Part shown: in pieces, positions 49,401-60,140 of the stretch
Position numbering within the stretch: position 1 is the stretch's first letter
Layout of the letters: the number at the start of each line of letters is the position of its first letter
NCBI GenBank assembly: GCA_017562135.1
Contig: QEYB01001528.1
Location: 124,001-188,000, forward strand
Source: Dipylidium caninum
Lineage: Eukaryota; Platyhelminthes; Cestoda; Cyclophyllidea; Dipylidiidae
DNA: 64,000 nucleotides
Reading direction: 5' to 3'
Notes under the pieces: generated by a model
Seen by the model: only the letters and a program-made list of their open reading frames with translations
Database searches by the model: none
What the model was told of the DNA's origin: nothing
Position numbers and translations under genes: made by a program

Positions 49401-52400
49401 AATACATATTAAATACATGCAAGTAAATTGGACCATCTTACCTTCGGCTTTATTCGCACATGCGAGATTGAGTAGAGGTAGGGCGCTCTGTAGTTGACCT
49501 AAAACAGCAATGTTGGACATGCAACTGTTTCACCACGTACTCTGGGGTAGCAATTTGTAAAAGGCATAATGGGAATATGATGTCAAAGGTGCGTTGGCTT
49601 GTTTCCCTGGTCTCAAGTATGCGGAAGCCTAAGGCGTTGATCTGAAAGGCCTCTGATTACTGGAAATGGAGCAAATGGAGGCAAGACGAACCTTCGAAAA
49701 ATCATTGAAGATAGGGTAATAAAAAAGGCGTTTCCCCCCAAGGAGGTTAAGAAAACTTAGAGTCCGTTCACCTGCCAGGATAGATAATAAGGCGAGTGGG
49801 AAGAGGTCATGATAGATGAATCTGCATGTTGAAGCATATCAGTGTAATTACTGTGGCTTCTGTAAATTTCCTGAACTGCATTCTCATCGTCCAACTAAAT
49901 TCATCTAAATTCTGTGAACTTGCAGTCTGATTTAAAGGGGTAAACAAAGGAGCAGGTCATGTCAACGGGTGTATTTTGAACCCCATAAAATTGCTTTACA
50001 AAAAAGTTCACTGATGCGCTGACACAGACAGTGCAACCCACTTACTTGCACGTCCGTCATCCCGATATAAGGTGCCAAGGCGGGCGTGTAGATATTTAAC
50101 TTTTCCAACAAATGATCGGCCGATGCACACGGCGCTCCAGACAGTCTACGCCACAGATCCGTGTTCACCTCGAAGGGTTTCGACGGCCAGACAAGGAGGC
50201 TTGGAGAAGTTGACCCACCCACAGAATCACTTGCCGAAGATCCAAAAGGAGGGAGAAATGGATAACTAGCAGCTGAGGTGGCATAACTTGCACCGCCGCC
50301 TGCCCCAACACCTCCACCGTCACCGCTAGCGCCTCCGAAGTGGCTTGTAATGGCGTTTTGAAGAAGAGGAATTGTCTAGGAAACGAAAAACATGGACAAT
50401 TAGATGTATTTGTCCATTGAAACATTTAGAGCTAATGTTAAAGTTATTCGGATTTAGCTTTAACGCAATAAGGGCAGGCCAAAATGGCTATTGAAAAGCT
50501 GAAATCGTCAACGCCATCGGGATGTAGGTGTAACTAGTCGTTTTTAAGCGCCGTAAGAGAATTTACGAAGCCAGTGAGTTTGAAAAACCTTTGCCGCCTA
50601 CTTTACCTGTGTACTCCAATAGTAGGCTGCCTGAGTGTTTGTCGAACCACTGATGATGTCGGGGATGTGGGATAATCCGTGGGTGTAATCCACATTTAGT
50701 AAACCGCGGAATAACTGATTCAACGTCCCATCGGGGAGGCGTTTCACTACATTGTCTAAGGCAAAAATAAGGAAAAATTAGCGCGACAGCACATACTTAA
50801 GTCATTTACTTAAAATACATACTATTGTATTTATTGGGAAGGAAAACTTTAAATAAAGTTGGGGGAAGAGAACTAACCCGTGGTTCCGGAAAGTGGATGA
50901 CTACTTCCACTCCATATTGGTTCACCTTGAGGTCCACTGATCGGATGGTTGAGAGACAAACTGGCAGAGAAGGTTTGCTTGGTTGGAGGGTGGCCATCAT
51001 GGAGTAGGGACCAGCGAATACGGTAGATTGGCCGACTGGGTGCAGGTTGAACATGGCAGATAAATGGGTTTTCCCTGGGCCATTCGGGCGTAAGTCGAAA
51101 ATCTAACCGTAGGCCTGGGGACAGAGAGAAATAAGCGATTAAACAAAAGTACTCTGTGTCCACACTCAAATCTAATTAAGTGAGAAAAAATAACGCTTTT
51201 ATGAATGAAATTTATCGCCCGTCAGATGTACTAAAGCTCACAGTAAAACAAAGGAAAGTGCAAGAAGAAGTAAATCACCAGACCCTCAAATTTAACCAAA
51301 AATAGGGAAGTTCATCATTCGCCATGAACTCTGAGAGGAGACCCTTCAAAAGGGACCTCAACTTAGCCACAATTATTACAACTCACATATCCGTTCGTGT
51401 ATCGGTTAACCTTTCCTGCCGCCGAGTTTGAGGAGATTAGTGAACCATCAGAGGGTAAACCAAGAACTTACCACGACTGCATAGTCGCATGAGGCATCGA
51501 TGAGCCGAGTACTTCCCGCAAATGTAAGTGCAGTTGTCTTTTGCACAGCAGTCGAAACACGTCTCCAGTCGACCCGAACGCCCATTGTCCGCCGGTCCCG
51601 CAGTCGGCTTACAGGAGAGCGAACTGCTCTTTATCTCCTCGGCGCAGCTCACTAGACACGCTCTACACGCCTCCTTCAACTGCGCACACCTGAATGGGAA
51701 AGGGAGTAGACAAAATTCGTTACGCGATTGTACGACCCAAACATACAAATTATGTCTGTTCTGGGCCAATTTTCAAGCACAAAGCATACTGCTTAACCGA
51801 CACAGGAGATCATTTAAAAGAAAAAGGAAATTGAAGTGTCTGAAACTTTTGGAATTATTTTACAGATTTAAGTTCAATGTGGCTCGAGGAATTAAAGTAG
51901 GATGTTCCATTATGATACAACATTTGATAAGGATGGGTGTACCATTGATAATTTTGAGGAAATTTGGACAAGGAATGCCATTTCCAGTACTCGTAGTGGG
52001 ATGACTGTGCGAATCCGGCCACTACCGATGTGGGAATGAATCGGGCTGGCCTCAGTGAGGACGTTTTAGTCTCAGAGTAATCTTACAAACTCCAAACTGT
52101 CTTAACTGCCGCTTTACAGGCTTTCAATCCTTTTAGGAGGTCAAGAGATCGCCATTTATTGTGACTCGCGCTATTTTACTGTCGTAAGAGTGACAAACGG
52201 CTTACTGTATCTTCTCCTCATAGAACGCTGTTTGTGGTGCCGCTAATTCGTCATTCCATTCAGGTCCAAATACAGCAGGTAGTTTAGACGGTTCCAAACA
52301 GGAAATGCTGGGTGCTTCCGCAGCCATGGACCGACTTCGATGCGCGGCGTACATGTAGGTATCACTCGCCGCTGCGGTAGGATAAAATCCACCTCTCAGT

Positions 52401-55016
52401 GGACGGTGATCCACACGAACACTGTCGCCGCTGAATCCAGCGAACGCGGCATCGCCATAGAAGTCACGCCGATCTTCCGTGGCGGAAGGAGAAGACCCAA
52501 TAGGTGGGAAATTGCCATGCTGCTCATAGGTAGTACAACTGGCTAGGATCGGACGATACCCGGGTAGACTCTGATCCGGATCAGTGGCTGTAGTGACGTT
52601 CTACAAGGAGAAAAATCCTGTATATAATGTAAGGTGAGCAAAATTAGCGGAAGTGGTAACTCCAGCTATCATCCCACTTTTGTCTATACACACGACTTCC
52701 CTAACTTCTCCCGAAAAGAAGTGGATATAATGTGGCAAAATAACTCTGTCAAAAAGTGCTTGTTTGAGCATTTAATAAAGGTAAGCTAGTTGGAGAAAAT
52801 GATTCAAGACAGTAAATGCTACCACCCACCCTGTGAACAAGCATGGTGAGGTGGTAAACTGGGGGGATGGGGAAAGGACAGAGGCGAGCCAGAGTCTCAT
52901 TGGCACGGTGCCAGTTCTCATTGAAGCCTCCGCCTTGCGTGTGGGACATGGTAGCGTCCGCCGTGCTGCCACCAAACCACTGACGACTGTAGAGGTCTTC
53001 GGTGACACTTACACCCTCCTGGGCAGAGGCTAGGAAATGAGCGTTGTCGTTGCTTGACGAGTGGTTCACAGGCTCGAGAATGGGCTCCAACTGAACCATC
53101 TCGAATTCCAGTTGAACCTAGTCAGTGCAAGGAAGGCTAATGCGTAGTAAGTTCACTCAACCTACTTCTTTAATTCAACCTCGATATTAGTAAGAAAAAT
53201 AAAGTTTCTAAAAGAATCGTTACATCAAAGGACGTCTTAATTGAGGGAGCTTTCCTGTAAAAGTATTACTGAGCATAACGCAGGGGGGATGAAACTAAAA
53301 GAAAGTCTTCCTGACTTTCTCTAGACATTATAAAATATTTATAATTCTAGGCCTTCTATTGGATTTAAGAGGAAGAGAAAGTGGTAAGATGACGAAGAAA
53401 CCTGGTAGCCCGACCCACGATTGAGAATTATAGTTCGGTTGATAGGCAGGCGCCGCAATGTCTCCGTGGTTAGAATGAAGGAAACATCTTTGACCCTGCG
53501 CTGGTCCTCAAACCACACCCGACGTTTGTGGGGAATCACGAGTTCGGGAATTATATCTTTTCCTAAAGTCGAAACGATGAATTTAGCGTCCCTTTTGCGT
53601 ACGATGGTCCCATCAAAATGTTTTAACAACTGGTTGGTTTAGGGAATAGGGTAAATTCCTCCTTTGTACAATTCATAAGTTTATTCGTTTGACATAGACA
53701 TTTATGCATGACTTCGATAAGTAGAGACGGCGACACATTTCCTTGGGCGGGATGTACACAAGGGGGTTGTCGAACACACCTAAATAGTAAAACCCAATTT
53801 TTTCCCCCATCCATCTCAAAAGGTGATAGATAGTCGCTCTCCAATCTTGTTAGGATTTCTCTCTGTAGCCATCAGTTTCACGATACCCAATTGAAGGAAA
53901 CAAGGCTTACGTCTACATTCGCGATTGCTCGATCCCTTACAGGGTGTGAATTCGAATTCCTCCGAAATGCACAGTGGTCTGCAGGCTTGGGAAACAAAAA
54001 ATGGAATACGTATTATTGAAATACAAATAAAATATAAATTACTTACTGACACACAGTAAAAGCGGATAAGCATAAGCGATGCGTGAAATACAGTAGCGAC
54101 AAAGCACCAACAGGTTAAAGTGTACGACAGCTCATTCCTCTAATCTCATCTTCGAGAATGCTTTCTCTTTTCCTCGTAGTCAAATTGTTGAATAAACCTA
54201 ATAGTTCCGGTGATTTACTTGATGACTGGCGTAGGTAACAAAAAAGGACATTTGGGAAGAGTACGCGCAGTATGCTAACTCCTCTTAACTCCACATTTTC
54301 GTCTTTCTCAGTGGGGGACCGGGCGACGCAAGACGGACAAGGGGTAAAGCCTGTACTTCCGAGATGTTGAATTTCACATAGTACATGTGAATAGGAAGAA
54401 TTGTCACCGGTTGACAAATTCCATGTTTGGAGTAGGTTGGGATAATGGACACCAACGAGTCGCGGAGGTGCATCTTCGACTTATTGTTGTCATCTTTGTG
54501 GAACGATTGCAGGGAGCCATTGGGAACACCATACTTTACGAGGTGGCAACTCGCTTAGACCTCGACGATAATTACACTATACGCCCCAAAAGACATTTAC
54601 TTTCGCTTCCGTCATAAAACTGAAGCTGGCCTTAAGTAATAATTCTCGCCCTGAAGTTGGACCCAATGCCGAGGTCGACGTTAAGACGCTGTTACAACAA
54701 AGTGAGGGAAAGTCTAAGAACTGACTGCAATAGGCACACTTCACGAGAATCTTTTGTACGCTTGTTCCTAATTCTGTAATCCACTCTCACTGAATCGAGG
54801 AAGGGACTTACCGCGACACACAAGATCCCCGTATGGCGTACATGGTCGTGCCACATACATTCCTGCCGGACAGCCGTCAGAACAACCTGCGTAGGAACCG
54901 CAAACAATCAGAAGGTCGGAAAAGAGTGAGGCATCACTCACGTTTACACTCCAAAGGCTGGCCGCGCGAACAGTTGCCGTACAGCCAGTAGCCCGTTGGA
55001 CATTTTGTGTCACAAG
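34478..55016 (-). CDS. Multi-pass membrane protein with TNFR-like Cys modules, unrecognised family, >1,700 aa
   Basis: Not recognised. Exons 5' to 3': 55016-54942, 54886-54812, 53985-53911, 53779-53700, 53629-53402, 53117-52830, 52600-52206, 51689-51472, 51114-50878, 50755-50607, 50375-50046, 49498-49442, 42721-42317, 41832-41670, 41267-41010, 40750-40531, 39723-39507, 38991-38434, 37701-37377, 37301-37237, 37170-37036, 36832-36632, 36021-35747, 34658-34478. All phases join; stop TAA 34478-34480. Three 25-residue Cys modules open it (CSDGCPAGMYVARPC, CDTKCPTGYWLYGNC), then a second Cys cluster (LETCFDCCAKDNCTYIC). Membrane helices: VVYVLILFLLLLFVIHVLG (exon 41267), VFVLVIYLCL (40750), WVHLLCFALFLDGFWLV (37701), ICSGALALLIVCLASA (37170), and one or two at the end (VSVFLTCLFAFVSTIILW). 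A charged helical stretch (39723) and Gly/Ser-rich loops lie between. Large Cys-rich ectodomain, cytoplasmic coil and 5-6 TM segments suggest a receptor-like or ciliary protein, but this is a guess. The signal-peptide exon was not found; weak donors (GTCTAT, GTCATT, GTCGGT) are assumed at three or four sites. Confidence 0.75.
44504..44511 (+). promoter_or_regulatory. TATA box of small secreted-protein gene, copy 1
   Basis: TATAAAAG, 64 nt or more before the ATG at 44575; identical in copy 2 (47197) and in the decayed copy (59172). Confidence 0.75.
44575..45171 (+). CDS. Small secreted helical protein with micro-exon, intact copy (about 71 aa)
   Basis: Function unknown. Likely exons: 44575-44636 (signal peptide MRLLLIALLLLTTLAALSSH), a 10-nt micro-exon 44718-44727 (AEAS), 44958-45060 (DLCEFFAKTEEFLNSPKGKK and onward) and 45131-45171 (ACDGVRMMLCKQG, stop TGA). 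Phases agree: 62+10+103+41 = 216 nt. An alternative splices 44640 directly to 44958, giving HAW-DLC. The mature peptide would be about 50 residues, amphipathic-helical, with three cysteines. A TATA box lies upstream and AATAAA at 45271-45276. The gene is nested antisense in an intron of the membrane-protein gene. Size, signal peptide and helical make-up recall the cestode 7-11 kDa hydrophobic-ligand-binding proteins (antigen B group), but no diagnostic motif is shared, so this is only a possibility. Confidence 0.65.
45271..45276 (+). terminator. Polyadenylation signal, copy 1
   Basis: AATAAA about 100 nt after the stop codon; the same signal exists in copy 2 at about 47963. Confidence 0.6.
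47197..47204 (+). promoter_or_regulatory. TATA box of small secreted-protein gene, copy 2
   Basis: TATAAAAG, same context as in copy 1. Confidence 0.7.
47268..47863 (+). pseudogene. Small secreted protein gene, copy 2, frameshifted
   Basis: Same exon plan as 44575-45171: signal exon from 47268, last exon ending at 47863. In the DLCEFF exon the copy reads GAATTCTCGC where copy 1 reads GAATTCTTCGC, a loss of one T near 47665. The frame then runs to a TAA before the end of the exon, removing most of the mature helix and both downstream cysteines. Either a fresh pseudogene or a sequencing/assembly slip between near-identical copies. Confidence 0.7.
48576..49000 (+). repeat. Truncated third tandem unit
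   Basis: 48576-48781 repeats the first about 205 nt of the unit, then jumps over about 75 nt (to the ACGCCGATGGA segment) and continues with sequence whose relative reappears at about 59960-60140. No coding exon is included. Confidence 0.8.
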
Positions 55017-55830
55017 CTGAAAAAAAACAATACGACTTGCAGCTGTTGAGCAGCAAATTTTTTGCCAAATGACTGGGGTAACATGAATCCACTTCAATGA
55101 GTACCGCTGCAAATTTTTGATAGCATTTTGTGGACAATTTCAGGTTTATTCGATTAGTCGTCTACATTGATAAGTTAACGCACCTTTCGTTTACAGTTGT
55201 TTTATTCATCCGGCAATAGACACATTTGCTACTATTTTGAAATGTGATTAGATGTGGGAGAGAAAACTAGAAGCGAGCTTTGAACTGGAAATGGAGTTAA
55301 AACAAGTTCGAAGGAATAAAGCGCACGGCATTTTTGATCAAATATTACTCTTTATTTCTTCTAAGTCGTAAAATACCCCGACGCGGGATATAGCTCAGCA
55401 TCTAGGATTCTAAAATGTCTTTTTTCAAAAGCGCGATGTGACCGATTATCTTACCATGTTACTAAAAATGATCAGCTTCGCGTATTGCGCCATGCATCTT
55501 AAGTTTATAGAATTAACTCGACGGTCTCAAGTTCAAATGTCACCTACAGAGGATCGGTTTTTACATATCTTCTGTAATTATAAACTATGCACAATCGAAC
55601 GTTTACATGATTCCTGCATTTGAAAAATGGAACAATGATGGTATACAGTGCGAAGATGGGTTCTGCATACTTAACACTCAAGGAAATTGGAGGAAGAAAG
55701 TAATTTTGGAAAAATCTAACCCATATTTTCTAATCATGAAGTTTGATGGTGATAATCACTTCTGTTTACATCTATGTTGCCACATTAATTATAGTAAACA
55801 TGCACTCGTCAAGGGACCCATATGGATTAA

Positions 55831-55836
55831 TATATA
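55831..55836 (+). promoter_or_regulatory. TATA-like element of the micro-exon secreted gene
   Basis: TATATA 37 nt before the ATG at 55873, within AATATATAGGGAGAC. Confidence 0.5.
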
Positions 55837-55872
55837 GGGAGACAGGCGAGGTGACGAGGGCCAAAGAATAAC

Positions 55873-56385
55873 ATGAACGTCCTTCTGCTTCTCGTTCTCT
55901 TTGCCGTGGCAGCTGCGGCCCGGTAAGCCTCATCAAAGCATTGGAAGCCCCTAAATGCTTTCTGCCGCCCACTCTAATAGCCATATCCCTTATTTAATTT
56001 TCAGACACAACACGCCGACCACCGTCGCAGGGTAAGTTAATGGCATTCACATACAGTCATGTTTCCCCTTTAGTAAGGTAGGTTTTTGGATTTCCCCTTC
56101 TCTACCTCAAACACGCGTCTGTCTGTTGAGTAGAAGGATTACGGGCGAATGTTGAAGGACTATGTGAAGCGTTTCTCGGAGGCCATAAGTCGTTTTTTCA
56201 GTGAGGATGAATTGGGCACGGGGATTTTGGAGTCTGGACGATCGATTGTAGACTTATCGGAAAAGAGTAAGTTTGATGGAGTTTTAAATGAAGGCGTCTT
56301 GATAGCTCGCGAACGGATTGAAATCTGGTTGGGGCGATTGCTGAAACGCCTGTTGGACAAGGCTGACAAGGCGCCACCGCAGTGA
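55873..56385 (+). CDS. Secreted helical protein, antigen B/HLBP-like, with micro-exons
   Basis: Probable exons: 55873-55922 (signal peptide MNVLLLLVLFAVAAAAR), 56005-56031 (27 nt), 56074-56077 (4 nt) and 56134 or 56137-56385. The 27-nt exon has strong borders (TTTTCAG and GTAAGT). A direct join from it to the last exon is out of phase, whereas TTTAG-TAAG-GTAGGT at 56071-56080 restores the phase, so I propose a 4-nt exon. The product is about 105 aa. The mature part is highly charged and helical, with FSEAISRFFSEDELGTGILE and ERIEIWLGRLLKRLLDKAD. The FF-x2-D-x-LG pattern followed by a basic amphipathic helix resembles antigen B family lipoprotein subunits (FFRNDPLGQRL in the Echinococcus protein as I remember it). 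ATTAAA lies at 56443. Antisense to, and just upstream of, the membrane-protein gene. HLBP membership is inference. Confidence 0.65.
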
Positions 56386-57486
56386 TTCAACGCAATTCAT
56401 ATGCTTTACCGCCATTACTCTTGTGTGAGATTAATAGTTATAATTAAAACATGGCTATCATTTCCATACACAATAATTTTTGAAAAGAGGATTTTGAGTT
56501 ACGCGTCTACGCGACGTAATGCTACAATTTTTCGGGATGGGATGCATAGATCAAAGAGACGGTGTGTCTGAGGAAAAAGCGTGTGTCACAGTCGTCACCT
56601 AAAAGATATCATTGAGTCCAATGACGATTTCATTAGGTCGACTTAAAGGATCAAAACGGTGAGGTGATTGGCAAAAGGAGAGGTTTTATGTCGAGAGAAC
56701 AGGACATCAATGTGACGATTGAACAATGATGGAAAGTGTTTACGGGTACACGATTCATTCCCAAAGCAAGAACTTCAGACCCCTTTTTGTTTACAATTAA
56801 TGACAAGCACAGTAAACCGGTCTGTGCTGCATGATTTAGAATGAAGATATGAGTGAGAGGTTTACGACACTATTAGCCGTAACAAGGCACCGTCGAAAAT
56901 CAAACCACTTTCGTCCATTAAACACCGTCAAAAGGGATAATGCACACTGTCACCCCATCAACCCACTGACCGTCACTTCGTCACCATACTTGAACGATTT
57001 AAGGGTTTAGAGACGGCGAAAGGATAGGTTGTCAATCGCACCTCCAAAAGTCACGGCAAATCAGTCCTCTTTTGCCTCAAGGCCAGTCTACCAGTGATTC
57101 GAGTTGAAGTGTGCTTGTCACGTCGCGTGGAGGGACACAGCCCAGGTATTTGAAACCCCAAAGACGTGGAATAATCCAGAAGTCACATCAAGTTAACTCA
57201 CATGAATAATGACTTTGCTCAAATTTGTCCGCTTTTCAGAAAATCTGCTCAGCCATTTGCGATAGCAGAAGTAGTGAAATAGTGAAAGCGAGGATAAAGG
57301 TGATTTTGAAGGTCACAAAATAAATCGGTCCTCGGGAAAAAAGATACAGATATTAAGGATGGCTGATTTTTGGACCACATGAATCAGAGCAATAGGAAAT
57401 GTCCTCCTTTAAACGTAAGTAAATTCGCTCGCGAACATCAGTAGGAAGATTGATAGAGACAAGATTTTGATAGAGAAATTTACATA
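56386..57486. other. Intergenic, no feature supported
   Basis: Nothing beyond the possible ATTAAA signal at 56443-56448 for the gene to the left. Confidence 0.5.
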
Positions 57487-57489
57487 AAA

Positions 57490-57898
57490 TGAGATATTTG
57501 CACCAGAGAGAAAATTTTATGCTCGCAGGTTAGAACAAAGGCAAAAGCTGAGAGTATTCGTCTCTCCTTCCGGTTCTACAAGAAGATTGGGAAAAAAAAA
57601 TGTAACTCTGAGTGTGCCTTTCAGCATTAACCGCCAGGGCATGGATATTTGGTATTCGGGGAGAGGAGAAGGGAGGAATGGCCAAGCAAATGAGACTGAT
57701 GGCTTAAAAAGAGAAGCATCAGAAAGATTAGAACTTTTGGAAAAAAGACGGAGTAAGGAACAACTTGCGCAATTCAGTTCATGGCATCTGAAAGCACGCG
57801 AGGGCCAGACAGATGTCACACTGAAGAAGGATATGCTCGAGGAGGCTGTTCAAGGACAGAAAAAACGTCGCGGTGATAGAATCACCAGCGGTGAATGA
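57490..57898 (+). other. Long open frame without ATG start (possible exon remnant)
   Basis: About 136 codons are open after a TAA near 57488 and end at TGA 57896-57898. The predicted peptide is Lys/Glu/Arg-rich and helix-prone (ASERLELLEKRRSKEQLAQF, LKKDMLEEAVQGQKKRR). No initiator ATG heads the frame, no clear splice sites or neighbours were found, and I do not recognise it. It may be a chance purine-rich frame or a decayed exon. Confidence 0.2.
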
Positions 57899-57949
57899 AT
57901 GAGGAGGGAAAAACAGTGAGGACACAAAATACCGACGCGCAGAGTACGG

Positions 57950-60140
57950 GTAATAGGTGAAATTAACTACATCCAGGAGCATAAAGAAGCAATTGTTTTT
58001 TGTTGCTACGGCATCACCGACAGAAGCCCGAAGGTTTCCAAATTAGTCCAACCTCACGCACATTACGAATTCCCAAGGTAGTAGGCGAAAACGCCTTCAA
58101 TCTCTGACAAGATTTGGCCAATAGACTTCTTAAAATGTCATTTGATGACAACTTTCCTCACAGTCGCCTTCACTTACACTCTACGTAAAGGAAAGTTTAA
58201 TGATATTTCTGACAAGTGAGTGCACAAAATTATTCTTGTAGACTATTCTCAAGCTGTAAATATTCTTTGCAGGACCTATGTGAATTCTTCGCAAAGACAG
58301 AAAAACTCCTCAATCCCCTGAGGTAAGAAATTTGCGTCTGCTCTGGACCATCTACAGAGCGCCTTCCAAAATGGTAACTATTATTTCCCTACACCAACTA
58401 AATGTCGCTTCCTTTTCCAGCCCGTGATGGTGTTCGCATGATACTGTGCAAGCAAGGATGATGTGTATTTTCAATGAAGAGAAAAAAAAATAAGCGCTTT
58501 TCCTGACGTCTCGCACTGTCTGTTAGTGTGGCTAATGCATATCAATACTCAATCAACCCATTAATAAATAAAAAAAGAGACATATGAGAGGTTTTGATGC
58601 CTGGTGGAAGCCTTTCACATGGCGAATGGGTCCTCGGATGTATCCATGAGAGGAGGAGCGAATCCGTGATTAAGCAGAGGATGCGAAGAGGACGAATGGA
58701 AGAGGAAGGTCGCACCCCATTCTAAGTCAAAAACTATGGCTTTTCCGCAACTTAATGCCTCATGTTCAACCAAAAAAATGAAGGCTTCGGAGAAGGGGCA
58801 CTTAACCCCGTTCACTCACGAATTGTCCTCGTTCACCTTCAACTCCTCCTCCTCCTCCTCCTCCTCCTTCTCGTCCTCTTTATCCCCCGAGGGCAGGCGA
58901 ATGAACTTACTGAGAACACTAAGTCTCCCTCAACACGTCTGCATTATTCAACATTGTTCCACTTCTAATACCTACGTCAATAATGTTTAATTCTGCTGCT
59001 CGTAATAACCCCACGGATTTTACCACTCCTGTTCTGAGCTTATGCGCGTCAAACATGCGCTGGTGTGCACGTAACAGCAATTTTGCTCCATGACACGAGG
59101 TAACTAGGGTCACAGGTGCCAAGTGACATAATATCTGCCCCTCAGGTCACATCACCAACACAGAGGAAAGGTATAAAAGGCCACATCAAACGCCTCCGTG
59201 CTCAGTCACAGTCGATTTTGTGCACCGACAAACGCCCTCCAAATGCGTCTCCTCCTTCGTCACCTTGCTCCTTCTCACGACTCCTTCTCACGCGACGTTC
59301 ATGCCCGCCCGCCCTTTTCTCTGTCGTCTTCACTTCTATCCCATTCACCCTCCTTCCCACCTTTTAGGGAAGCGCCTCTCTCGCTCATCTCTACCGAATA
59401 AACAGCCATTTCCCAAAAGAACTACTTCCAATCTGCCACGTCACCAAATCTTTCTTGTTTACTTTGTTATTGCCATTGTAAGTGGATGCCACGTAAAGAA
59501 AGTCTAATGACAGTCCTGAGAAGTAAAAATTACAACCTAGAGGACTAAACAAAAGAAATTTGACCATGAGGCAATTGACTAAGTAAATCGATCGATTGTT
59601 TGGTTCCTAATGGTGTGGAAAAAAAGGTTTGAATGCATGTTTATGTGCACTATAAGGCTTTGAGCGGGCAGTTTATGCACGCTCATGAGGCTACCTCAGC
59701 CACAGCCCAAACTTTCGATTTTCGGCATAACATAACACATCTACATGCTGTTCACTCTATTCCACCACAGAGGTTTGAGCACACACAACTCGGTACGGAC
59801 GGTCTTTTCCAAAAGTCCTCATAAAGAAATATTTCTGTCTCGTGTGCGAAAGAAGCACACTCCCACACTAGAAGCAGTTGAACATCGTTTGCATGTCACG
59901 ACTGAACCTGAGCATTCAACGCCGATGGACGGTGGTTGTGGAGGTGGTCGAGGAGGATAAGGAAGGCGGAGAGATGAAGGGAAGGCTAGAGGAACACAGA
60001 GTGATAGAGGCGAGGAGTCGGAGAGATAAAACTCCAACATCAACACCCCGAGTTGCTAAATAATAAGTAGGGACAGATTGAAAGCAGATGAGATCACCTA
60101 ACGTTGAATAAATTCTTGTGTTTTCACTGACAATTAGTTC
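57950..60140 (+). repeat. Diverged, rearranged copies of the 2.69-kb unit
   Basis: 57950-58160 matches about 43570-43790; the match then jumps to 44865 and runs to 45480 (58170-58790), then jumps back to about 44160 and runs to 44830 (58800-59540), and finally matches 45840-46200 (59615-59960). The tail 59960-60140 matches 48830-49000. So at least two partial units with internal deletions are joined here. The divergence is much greater than between the two tandem units. Confidence 0.85.
58273..59399 (+). pseudogene. Decayed small secreted-protein gene pieces
   Basis: 58273 onward repeats the DLCEFFAKT exon but runs into TAA after about 18 codons, and the following exon (from 58422) begins with an altered first codon. 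A separate TATA box (59172-59179) and signal-exon remnant (ATG 59243) lie downstream of these exons, in the wrong order for splicing; the signal sequence is shifted and has lost the donor site (CACGCGACG). No intact gene can be built. Confidence 0.75.

Larger units (their letters stand above)
42722..49441 (-). other. 6.7-kb intron of the membrane-protein gene hosting a nested gene cluster
   Basis: It lies between exon 49498-49442 and exon 42721-42317, both phase 0. Most of it (43187-about 49000) is the tandem unit array with + strand genes. Apart from that I see a C10-type run near 42976 and nothing else. Confidence 0.7.

Noticed and set aside
53680..53700. In-frame TGA near 53680 as the end of a short TNFR-like gene
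   Set aside because: A phase-0 donor (GTCTAT or GTCAAA) just before it and an acceptor at 53630 give a 70-nt intron and an in-phase join to the following exons. The donor is weak, so a short isoform cannot be excluded.
34478..55016. Assignment of the long membrane protein to meckelin (TMEM67), polycystin or adhesion GPCR
   Set aside because: The overall layout is partly similar to meckelin, but no conserved stretch from those families could be matched, so no name is given.
55383..55410. GGGATATAGCTCAG, like the 5' end of a tRNA
   Set aside because: No anticodon arm, T arm or 3' half follows within 90 nt.
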